Source: Sipunculus nudus (taxonomy: Eukaryota; Annelida; Sipuncula; Golfingiida; Sipunculidae). Taken from it: a DNA stretch of 64,000 nucleotides. Positions 1 to 9,421 of this stretch are shown in pieces. The DNA lies in the NCBI GenBank assembly GCA_026874595.1, contig CM049306.1, forward strand, positions 15,151,019 through 15,215,018, written 5' to 3'. Under the pieces are notes generated by a model, which was given only the letters and a program-made list of their open reading frames with translations, made no database searches and had not been told where the DNA came from. How positions within the stretch are numbered: position 1 is the stretch's first letter; each line of letters starts with the position of its first letter. The position numbers were made by a program, and so were the translations under genes.

Positions 1-696
1 TATATAACCAATACTATTATAAAAATTGGAGTTGCAGATGTTCCTGAGATAGTTGGAGAAAGACAGGCACCTTCATGCACACAAAAATTATATAATTAAA
101 TATTGCAACATATCTAATCACCACAGGATACAGGTCCTGATAGCTGAGGCACAATATTTAAATAATATGAAGCAATACAAATTATTTGCTAAGCTACCTC
201 GAGCAATCTGTCTGACTTTCAGGGTGCTAAGAGCCTGCATAGTATAGACCACCGTTACTCATGTTTATTTGCCCGCTTAAATTAAACATGGACCGTCTAA
301 TTACTTTTAAATGTTTCTCGTTCTTACGGTTACGATTTTGTACAGGTTAACACCCGGGAGACTGGACGACGGACTAAAGTCAGTCGCTAAAGCTCCGGTG
401 AATTTCAATCAGCGTCTTAATATAAATAACAGAGTCCATTTAAAACATTTGATTGGTAACATATTCAGAAATTAGTAGATATTACCTTGTCATGAGTTTA
501 AGCTAATACCCGTCATTACCATTTTCTATATTGATAAGATTTCCAAATGAAGCTATAGGTTAACTTGGCGTTACGTAATGTAAATGTAATCTAAAACCGA
601 GCTTTCCATAAAACACCTGTGACCTTCTGCAATCGGATGTGCCAATTTAGGTAGAGAGAATACACGTAACAAAAGTGCATAAAGTTCACTGTTTAC
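1..696 (-). other. Intron 9 (partial), no gene seen
   Basis: The start of the intron after exon 9, running off the left edge. It is AT-rich, with no further SLC6 exon, RNA gene or clear repeat. Confidence 0.8.
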
Positions 697-828
697 CTGT
701 GTTACACAGGAGAGGCCCACCAGGTAAGATATCATGCACACGGCGGCGATGAAGATCTCTTTGCGGCGTCTCAAGTACTGTGGCCATTCGTCCACGCAGG
801 CAGTGATGAAACCTTCTAGTGTACAGAA
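697..828 (-). CDS. Slc6a1-like: SLC6 GABA transporter, coding exon 9 (end of TM8 and TM9), last exon in window
   Basis: Residues 420-463, exactly 44 codons, phase 0 on both sides. The acceptor is GATTTTCAG and the donor [21 protein letters not shown] completes TM8, with T422 aligning with the GAT1 substrate residue Thr400. Then follow a basic loop (QYLRRRKE) and TM9, ending GLSCVTQ, a usual exon end in this family. The frame does not continue into any later exon inside the window; the remaining coding sequence must lie to the left of position 1. Confidence 0.94.
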
Positions 829-1340
829 CTGAAAATCATCAAAGCTACATGTATAATGTCATGTCTTCAATGCAGCGTCCATTATATCTTGGCTCTCATA
901 TGTGGAAGTAAAGAAAGAATATTGTTATGAAACCAACGGAGGATGAACTCCCAGGTCATATTTCAAAATATACAGTGCAAACGCGTTAAACAAATCTGTT
1001 CACTTATTTCGAGACGTCACGAAGTCAAACTGATTTGATTTAAAATATTCAAATAAACCGTAGGCTCATACTAGGCTGTATGTAGGTTTTATTTAAATGT
1101 AGTGCACGCTTATTTTGCTTCATGAAGCTTAAGTATACGAAGTTAAATTATGACATGTACTACAAGATAAAATATGTAAAATTAGTCATTGAAGCAAATA
1201 GATCACACAACACATCATCGACCAATATTTATCAAATTCATCTTGTTTTCACGCTTTGGCCAATCTTTGGGTGAAATCCTCGCATTCTATAGATTTATGT
1301 TTATAAATATTTAAAATTTTTCTCAATGGGGAACTACCAA

Positions 1341-1376
1341 CCCCCCCCCCCTCAATTTTTAACAAGGGGGGGGGGG
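1341..1376. repeat. C11/G11 inverted repeat
   Basis: Eleven C at 1341-1351, a 14-base AT-rich spacer, then eleven G at 1366-1376, forming a perfect homopolymer stem. Similar C-run/G-run pairs occur at 43860-43975 and 61107-61190, suggesting a dispersed element with such ends. Confidence 0.7.
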
Positions 1377-1573
1377 AGACAAACCTCTGTAATCATCCCC
1401 ACTGACATTCAGAGAAAAATATTTATATGTTGGAAATGAAATATATCAATAATCAGAATTATAGACATTGCTTTTAGTTCTTAGTTTGCTATGAAATATT
1501 ATATATCTAAACCTATATATCTATTTTTAAAACCTTATAATAAATGGTTATATATTTGAAATGTGTCATACAG

Positions 1574-1579
<6 letters not shown>

Positions 1580-1619
<40 letters not shown>
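1580..1619. repeat. (AT)n microsatellite
   Basis: About 20 uninterrupted dinucleotide units. Confidence 0.95.
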
Positions 1620-1623
<4 letters not shown>

Positions 1624-2475
1624 TTATGTTTATAAAAAGTTGTCCTAACTTTGATTACCCCCTACGCCTGCGAGTAAATAAAGTTTCCAATATGTCTTAC
1701 ACATCTATACGAGATGGTATATATTTTTAGGTATTGCAATTTCTTCATAAATAGTTCAAGTGCATTGACACTGGAAGGCGATTACAGGCAATTGTGATGA
1801 TATGTTGTAATAATGAAAAGTAAGTATCATTTCCTTAGTTTGGGGGACAAGTTTAAAGAAAATGAGCGTATTATAGCATAACCTTAGGCTCTTTTTGTAG
1901 TATTCAATTATGAGACAGTAAAATTCTTCAACTTTAATTAATTTTTACCTACACAAATGCAAGTTACATCCACGTTGGACAAAATACTTTTAACAGTTTA
2001 CATAGCCGATCGTAAATAACTGTTTTGTCAAATATGTTGAGGTCTTGTTTTGTACCAGCAGTCTATATGCGCTGCTCGGGCATGAAGTTATCAATTATCA
2101 ATCTGACATATGTATTATGGAATTCTGTTTGATCATGTGTGAAACTGCTTTATCATTTTGCCTCCTCTTAACATGTACGAACCCCTCCAGCCAAATCGGT
2201 CGTATGCGGCTTTTACGGCGAACCATGATCAGGTTGGGGCTATGCAGTTTAATCCCAGGCCTGCTGCTCAACCGTCTGCGGCGCAATTTATCCCAGGCCC
2301 ATTGGGATATTATATTCTGGGAAGCGCTGCAACGTCCAATGATTAATCCAAAGCAACTGGTATTTGAAGTATTGTCGTGTGCATTACTTTAAGGTAGTAT
2401 TCATACCATGTTCAAGCGGGTTGCACCGTGGATTGTGTTGAAACTGGTCTCCGGATGTTTTTGTTTTATATATTA

Positions 2476-2478
<3 letters not shown>

Positions 2479-2538
<60 letters not shown>

Positions 2539-2544
2539 ATATAT
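2479..2544. repeat. (AT)n microsatellite
   Basis: A dinucleotide tract interrupted once by TTT near 2525. Tyr-Ile repeat frames across it are artefacts. Confidence 0.95.
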
Positions 2545-4003
2545 CGGATATCAAAGAATTGTTCACGCAAAAATATCAGAGCGTCAGGTGCACAAACACC
2601 AATAAAAACCAAGCACCCATACACTTCTTCACAAGCTTCGATGAAAGGAACCGGAATTATATATAATTTCGAAGGGTTAACACCCGACTTTTTAGGGCAC
2701 TTTTGTGTTATATTCCGGCTGGACTAACCCTTTAAATTGTTGTTAGTAACAATGGCTAAAATCCCTTTTTTTATCTTAGATCCCTCGCTGAATTCTACAT
2801 TCCCAGTATTTCCTAACAAATTATTTTCATATTTAGTAGTGAACTAACTAATTGCCCTCTCAGGGCTCTCTCTTGGAACATCTTTGAATAAGGAAGAGTC
2901 TACATGGAGGACATGGCAGTCACAGTCTGCAGCATGTAAAAGTCTTTGAAAAAAAATGTCACCGTCCACATCCATCGCCAGATGTCACTTCACTTATCAA
3001 AATCATTACAACATGTTCCATTCAGTAATTGTACCTGTATGACGGAAAATGACTATATCGAACCCTGGCCTGAGATGAAGACATCAACCTGCTTATGAAA
3101 AGAACTAGCCGAGTCCCAATCCAATAATCGTAATGGATCCCTTTGGAGCAGTGAGTATTGTTCAATGGGATTCCAACTCCATGGTTGACAGGTCGAACCG
3201 TAGACCTTGCAGGTGCCCGACACTAAGCATAAATGGCTTCCTCAGAGCCTTTGCTTCATTCGCTCATGTGTCCTCCGACATATAAACTTTCTGCCCACGA
3301 CTCTAAATCAGGATATCATTGGAAAATTTTGCTGGGGTTGATAAATCAATATGGCCAAACCGACGACTCGGGGAGCCTATCTAAAGGGCTACAGATTTGT
3401 TCCCTAATTACAGATTACCGTTCAAACCTCAGGGCAACCACAAAAATGTCCCAGCCATTGATTACATTACTCCAGCTTATTAATTAATTTTCCTCTACAA
3501 ATTCAGTCCACTTTGTAAAACATGGGGACAAGAACGCATGAAGTCTTGCAATCATAGCCAAAACCAAACTGTCACCTAATTACTTTATCAAAAAGATAAA
3601 TCATGCGATTGGCGATTTACACTTTATTTTTCTTTACAATGGTGCATTTAATTGATCAATAACTCATAAATGTCTAGAAAAAATAGATGATAAAAGAAAC
3701 CATAAAATGGGATACTCTGGATGATGATGATAATGATGATTATTATTATTATCAATAATACTGGTTCATTGATTGGTCAACTGATCGACTGATTGTTCGA
3801 CTGATGACCTGATAACTGTATTAATGAATATATTCAGGATTTTGTGTATGCATGTATGTGATGTGGCATCTTGTTGAACTTATATCATGTAAATAATGGC
3901 GTCACTGTCACTTGAGCGATGATTCGACTGGATAGATATTAATACTGTCATGTGACATTATTATTGTTTAAAACTAATCGTAATGTATGGGCATGTATCC
4001 TAC

Positions 4004-4116
4004 CTGACTGTCAAGGCCGATGAAGAAGAGCATGAGAAAGAACAGAACTGCCCAAAACTGTGAACCCGGCATTTGGATGAGGGCGGATGGGTACGCCAAA
4101 AATGCTAGTCCAGGAC
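4004..4116 (-). CDS. Slc6a1-like: SLC6 GABA transporter, coding exon 8 (TM8)
   Basis: Residues 382-419 (phase 1 in, phase 0 out). The acceptor is TATTACAG and the donor GTAGGA. It begins [20 protein letters not shown], the conserved extracellular loop 4, then [18 protein letters not shown], which is TM8. D417 and S418 match the second sodium site (D395/S396) of GAT1. Confidence 0.95.
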
Positions 4117-5075
4117 CTGTAATATAATTCAATATACTGATACATGTCAATAGTAATTTGTTTTATTCGCTAAACCTTAAGAAGAGGTTTATCATTGCAT
4201 CGTTGATAAAAGACTTATAAACCGAAATTCTGAAACTATCCTTCCAGATCATCAATCTAAACTCATGTGAAGCACATATTTTGTATAAAAACACTGTATA
4301 TACTAGTGTAGTTTATCAATGGCCATTTTAGCGGTTTATTCTCCATCTTACCTGTTTGAATTGAGACCATTTTACCGCCTCGATCTTTCTATATAGAAAG
4401 GATTGGGGATAGGAATATTTTAGTCCAGTAATAAAAATAAGTTTACTTCATAGATGTGAATAACAGAGCCGTTCTGTCGCTGGAGGCAGCATGTTGAATC
4501 CGTTTATGCTTTAGCTTAAAAAATAACACTGTAAGAGGCCGGCAAGCCGCTGGTCGTTAGTTAATTAAGTAAGGTAAATATGGGCATCAAAACGTCACTC
4601 AGCTGCCGGAACCTTCAAACCTGCCTCACTGATTGGTATTGATAAAGGGCGAGAGGCCGCAGAGTTCCAGATAAACCATGTACCAGGGTAAGGGCAGTGA
4701 CGCTTGAAACCAGCTGTTATGCCAACATATTTTTGTATTTTTATACTGAATTTATAGTATCTTCTAATATAAGTTTTAATAATATCTTAAAAATATCGTT
4801 TACATGGCTGAGATAGCAGAGGATATTAGCGACTGAAAGTGAAACATCGACAATGTCTGATACATTTTAAAACAATAAAAATATACACATGCACATTTGT
4901 TTTATTGATGCAGAATATATTGTAATTGAGTGGTGTAATATAAAATCAGGTGGCAGGTGATGCTTTGGCAGGTGATATGTTATAAAAAATAAAATGATTC
5001 CAATGGGTTTGAGACATTTCTTAAAATTTAAATTTTAAGTATAGAGAAAGTGTATTTTTTTAACTGATACGTCAC
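4117..5075 (-). other. Intron 7, no gene seen
   Basis: A 959-base AT-rich intron. It includes a 16-base perfect palindrome (CTTTCTATATAGAAAG) at 4385-4400 of unknown meaning. Confidence 0.85.
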
Positions 5076-5200
5076 CTGATTCCGCGACCTGGTCCACAGG
5101 CTTGCCCTCCTGTTCTGACATAAAGCCAATCACGGAGAACGTGACAAAACCACTGAACAGACTGGTGCCACTATTAATACAGGAGATAATCAGGGCATCC
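5076..5200 (-). CDS. Slc6a1-like: SLC6 GABA transporter, coding exon 7 (TM7)
   Basis: Residues 340-382 (phase 2 in, phase 1 out). The acceptor is TATTGTAG, the only one here ending TAG rather than CAG. The donor is GTGACG, the weakest of the set. TM7 is ALIISCINSGTSLFSGFVTF followed by SVIGFM. N349 and S353 correspond to the chloride ligands N327 and S331 of GAT1. An acidic extracellular loop (SEQEGKPVDQVAES) leads into TM8. Confidence 0.94.
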
Positions 5201-6385
5201 CTACAATACAGAACAGTTTTTATAGAGACATCATAATAGATAATCGGTCAAAACAGTCAGAAACCCCGAAACAAATGTGTGGCACTCAACCCAAACTTCA
5301 ATGAATCCTAATATCTTATGCCAGGTAAAAAAATGATTGATGAATCCTCCTTCCTCAACACTTTTTTAATTGAAAAAAAAGTAGAAAACAAAGAAGTTTA
5401 CTCGCCTGGTTACAATATATACGCACAGAGTATGGCTGGCTGGGGATTTAAATGGGCTTTAGGTGTTATAGCTGTCTTGTTTCAGAGTTGCGCGTATTTA
5501 TTATGAAGACATTAAAATACCTTTTACATGTATAACAAAATTGTTTCTTCCTTCATAAAATGTTCACAAACTCTGGCCTCATTCAAGGGCGATTCTTCAG
5601 ATTAATCTGAACATGGAAAGCTTTACAATAACATTTTATATGATAAAAAGTTTCCTCATCCTTCAGTAACATTGCCAGACCCCCTCCCCCCTAAAAGCCA
5701 GAGACCTATTCTCCCTTCAAAGAACTTGTCGAACTGATGGTATTACCGTTTACCTTTTTCATTATATGTTTTATTTTAAATATGTTTAATATATATTTTG
5801 ATCAAATAATATTTATATCGTCCCACCGAAGAACGAGTGGTTTAACGAATAAAACCTAGAGGAACAGGAGACCAGGAAAAGAAAGGAAACTTTCGATAAT
5901 ATATATGCCTCTGAATGTTCCTGAGGTATTCAGATATACTTCTCGAGTATTAAGTAAAAGATTTTCCACATTAATTTAAGAAAGCTTGTGCTTGTACAAT
6001 CGTTATATATTTTGGCCTGCATCATATGACTTGCATTAGTTGACTGATTTATCACCTAATACTTATCGTAACAATTTCCGGAGTATGCATGGAAGGGTCC
6101 GTATACGTATGTAACAAAGAGCAACCAAGCTTGCAATTAAGCTGCCAAGTCTTTCCAAAGTTTTACTCGTTGGATGCAAGTTATTTATTCTATATACCTG
6201 TTCTAGTACACAAAACAAATTATATTTATTGACAATATGTGCAAAATAAATCTATTTAATTTACTACAGAGAGGAAATGTAGGCCTGTTTCATTAAATGT
6301 TGATCTTCATCGTCCATGTCTTCTGTATAAGAACTGGGGTGGTAAAACACGGCGGAATGAGAACATGAATAAAGCTGAAACGTAC
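5201..6385 (-). other. Intron 6, no gene seen
   Basis: A 1185-base AT-rich intron between TM6 and TM7 exons. Short frames here show no coding character. Confidence 0.85.
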
Positions 6386-6489
6386 TTGTAGACGTTATTG
6401 TGATACTTGTTGTAGCTCCCAAGTGCCACCTGAGCGCCCAGGACCAGGCCATAGGAGAAGAAAACCTGGGTTGCGGCTTCGATCCACAC
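6386..6489 (-). CDS. Slc6a1-like: SLC6 GABA transporter, coding exon 6 (TM6)
   Basis: Residues 306-340 (phase 0 in, phase 2 out). The acceptor is ATGCACAG and the donor GTACGT. TM6 runs [20 protein letters not shown], with Q313 and S317 at the chloride site and an unwound SYGLVLG stretch that lines the substrate pocket. Mammalian GAT1 has SYGLGLG here, so the middle glycine is Val in this protein. It ends in [13 protein letters not shown], a family signature of the TM6-TM7 loop. Confidence 0.95.
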
Positions 6490-6834
6490 CTGTGCATGGA
6501 AAAAAGTAGCGTCAATAAGAAACATTAATGTTAAATGTGAAGTCCTTTAGCTAAGATCGTGTTCCCTGATGATCCTGTTAGTCTGTAACCAGAGCTTACT
6601 TTGTTTGACAGCGGGCAAAGGTTTCTATTTATTTTGCTTTAAATAAAAATATAACAACCATTAAATAATGTGGTTTACACATAGGCTACTTCCGCTGATT
6701 ATGTAACACAGAAACTTACGAGATCATATTTAAATTATTTCAGTAGGCAGACCGTGTAAGATTTGCCATTATATACATGTTAGGCATTAACCATTGATTT
6801 AATCAAGAAACCTAATTAATCTGGTCCTACCTAC
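6490..6834 (-). other. Intron 5, no gene seen
   Basis: A 345-base intron, the shortest in the window, without recognisable features. Confidence 0.85.
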
Positions 6835-6969
6835 CGTTGATTCCGTTAATTTTGACATGTCAGGATACAGGTAGAATTTAATTCCTTTAGCAGCTCCGGG
6901 TAGCGTCACTCCTCTTATCAAAAGTATAAATAGTAGAACGTAAGGGAACAATGCGGTGAACCACGTGAC
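6835..6969 (-). CDS. Slc6a1-like: SLC6 GABA transporter, coding exon 5 (TM5)
   Basis: Residues 261-305, exactly 45 codons, phase 0 on both sides. The acceptor is TTTTCAG, and the donor is GTAGGT directly after ACG (Thr). The frame begins [20 protein letters not shown] (TM5) and continues [10 protein letters not shown], typical of the GABA/taurine/betaine group. It then covers extracellular loop 3 ([13 protein letters not shown]). A second GTAGGA lies 4 bases beyond the donor, but using it would break the frame into exon 6. Confidence 0.94.
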
Positions 6970-8259
6970 CTGAAAATAAACGAGACCTTTACATTTGGTT
7001 GAGGAGGTAGCACAGAATAACCATGATCACATCAAATATTAAATCTTTATTTGGATGTCTAAGGGGAAATCTCTGTAGTACCTAATTAATTGCGGCCACG
7101 ATATATACTTGCAAGGGGACACTTGAAACAAAGCTGAAAAGCATGGATCTTACAAAAGATTAGAACCTCGGTGATGATGCCCAAACGTCGGATGTTTCTG
7201 TCTGTGTATTCCAGCGAGGGCTGGACATTATACTGATCAAGAATCCATGATTACCACAGACTCGCATAAAACGCAGGCCGCAGACACACTGCTCAATATA
7301 TTTGTCTGTCGGGAGATGCAATCCCTTCCCTGATTCAAACGACCACAAAAATAACTGGACATTACAGAAAACATTAAACTTTCTATTAATTGGTTTCCTT
7401 TATGTTAATGGATGGCTGTAAATTGGACTTCCGAGATTTTTGGGTCATAGAAGAAAAGAATGAACCTGCCTATTACAAAAGATTCATCTTTTAATTTCTG
7501 TAGTCATTTTCAAACTTTATTACTATACTTGTGTAACAATGCTATATACGAAACGGAGCTCACAAGACGACATGGTCCTATGACCTGTCACAGTGATTTA
7601 TGAATAACATAGTATTATCAATTATACAGCATATATCAGTCGCTGGTTTGGACGAGTTAATACTCCATTTACACTGATTCCAAAATTCTTAAATGATAAT
7701 CATATTACTATGTCGTCACCCTGGGTTTGTAAGACAACATGGGAAAGCCGTATTACAAGATTTCATGATACTCCCTCAGTTGCGTAAATGGGTTGTAACT
7801 TCCGCGATCTGTTAATTTTGGCTGATAACACACCTTCCTGATACACTCGGTGTCTATTTTTTAAACGTACTCTATATTATTTTGGTTTCGTGTGCTGATA
7901 AATACCTTTAAAGTGTGTGTATTTTCTAAAACAAGACCGCATGGCGAATGTACGATATTGTAAAGGAAATAACTTTGCAAAATATGAAGGCGGACGTATT
8001 TTTCATGAATCAAAAACAGATTAGAGTTTTTTCGTTTGACATTTTGATTTAGAGCGAAGTCTGGTATTGTTATATTTTCAGGAGAGGAACACTCTTATTT
8101 CATTCACAGCTAAGTTGCCTATAGTAAAAAAATGGACACCTTAAAATTTTAGTTGGCTCTTTGAATATATATTTCCATATGACTTAAAGTGATTGATGTT
8201 AAAAGTTTAAGTAAATGTACCCTTGGCTGCGGTGAGAGCATGCAGGAGATAAGACTAAC
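6970..8259 (-). other. Intron 4, no gene seen
   Basis: A 1290-base AT-rich intron with no recognised repeat or reading frame. Confidence 0.85.
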
Positions 8260-8392
8260 CTTTCCAGTCCATCTGACTCCTTTCCAGATGCAGAAGTAAA
8301 CGACGGTCCAGGCCATGAGCAGCGTTAGAACGAGAGGCCAGCGTAAACTACCTTGATTTTCTATAGCATCGGTCAACTGAAGGGCATTGTTT
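8260..8392 (-). CDS. Slc6a1-like: SLC6 GABA transporter, coding exon 4 (TM4)
   Basis: Residues 216 (completed by the first base) to 260. The acceptor is AATTTCAG and the donor GTTAGT, phase 0. It encodes the end of extracellular loop 2 (ALQLTDAIENQG), TM4 (LRWPLVLTLLMAWTVVYFCIW) and the KGVRWTGK intracellular loop that is nearly invariant in GAT-type carriers. An open frame runs upstream through the acceptor to 8457, but that part lacks family similarity and is intron 3. Confidence 0.94.
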
Positions 8393-8779
8393 CTGAAATT
8401 AAACGTTGGCAAGGTGCGAGTGAAAAATCTGAAATTTACGATCAACTGAAACGACAAGGTCTATTGATTTATAGGAACCAGCATTTGACACCGTGCATTA
8501 GGACTGCCGTATAACAGGACAGTCAACCTGAGTAACTTGTATATTGGCTTTGTTTGCTATTTTTTATAAAGTCAGCTTGAGTTAGACATTGGAATCCATA
8601 CACCAGCTTTAGTAGATATTTAAACCCACGAAATACAGTGAAATAAAAGAAATAAGAGCACTGCAACCAACTTGTAAACTATACATATATCAGAATTATA
8701 AAAATCAACTACCACTCTTTGAATTTGAAGTTGGCGTTCTTCACCATAATCTACTTCCAAAACAGGAGGTGGAGGTGTA

Positions 8780-9140
8780 TGATGTAACACAACTTACTGC
8801 CAAAACCCCATAATGTGTGTTGGGGGTGGGGGAGGGGGGTAGTTCAAGTTATATATGAAAAGCTGTAACCTACTACCAAGGCTCAATGCCTAAGGAAGTT
8901 AAGTTATAAGGAGGTTAAGATATGACAATCATAACCTACTGTTAAAACACCATGACAGGGTAGGTGCCGGAATATATGTTTGTATCAAAACGTATTACCT
9001 AAATTCTGTGACAGAGGAGGTCAAGGGGATATGTAATGTCAATATCATAACATACTGTTAAAACTTCATGACAGGGGAGGTGAAATTATATATGATGTAA
9101 GTATTTTAACCTACTGCCAAAACTCCATGACAGGGGAGGT
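8780..9140 (-). repeat. Degenerate ~60 bp tandem copies of the exon 3 end plus its splice donor
   Basis: On the minus strand the exon 3 end (CCTGTCATGGAGTTTTGGCA) and its donor GTAGGTTA are followed in the intron by about five degenerate copies. The CAGTA-type junction recurs (plus-strand positions) at about 9112 (the real exon end), 9053, 8993, 8937, 8871 and 8795, so spacings are 59, 60, 56, 66 and 76 bases. Each copy keeps parts of the CTGTCATG...GTTTT coding tail and a GT-containing junction. The copy at 8795 reads GGCA|GTAAGT, a better donor consensus than the one in use. Only the 9115 end restores the family reading frame into exon 4; continuing past it meets TAG at once. Confidence 0.85.
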
Positions 9141-9421
9141 GAAGTTGCCGGCTGTTATATTGCAGGATGTACTTGTTGCATTCAAGGCCAAGGTCACCGG
9201 AAGCTGGTTGGTACTGTATGACGTAATGTTGGTACTGTTTTCCCGACAAGACGCAAGATCATAATGAGTGCGACATTTATCTGTATTCCACCAGTTGCCG
9301 CATGTTCCCCACGGTAGATTTGCGGTGAAGGAGTGGTATAAGTAGTAGAGCGCCCATGACAATGGCACGATATAGTATACATTAAGCCAGCAAGCAGTCA
9401 CGGCCGCTGCATAACCCACAC
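9115..9421 (-). CDS. Slc6a1-like: SLC6 GABA transporter, coding exon 3 (TM3 and large extracellular loop 2)
   Basis: Residues 114-216 (phase 1 in, phase 2 out). The acceptor is TTTGCAG at 9422-9423 and the donor GTAGGT at 9114. TM3 is [20 protein letters not shown] and what follows; Y130 corresponds to GAT1 Tyr140, which is central to GABA binding. Extracellular loop 2 starts with LPWGTC. It keeps the cysteine pair C154/C163 (C164/C173 in GAT1, a disulfide) and carries five N-glycosylation sequons at N175, N178, N194, N201 and N206. The loop is about 32 residues longer than in mammalian GAT1. The last codons (SPVMEFWQ) and the donor recur as degenerate tandem copies in the following intron. 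Confidence 0.95.

Larger units (their letters stand above)
829..4003 (-). other. Intron 8, repeats only
   Basis: A 3.2 kb intron with two (AT)n tracts, a C11/G11 hairpin and triplet repeats near 3721-3757. A short plus-strand frame at 2158-2346 is Pro/Ala/Gln-rich and less AT-rich than its surroundings, but I recognise no family in it. Confidence 0.85.

Noticed and set aside
8393-8457. Upstream extension of exon 4 with an ATG at 8457
   Set aside because: A good acceptor at 8393-8394 and the family alignment show this is intron 3; the ATG is incidental.
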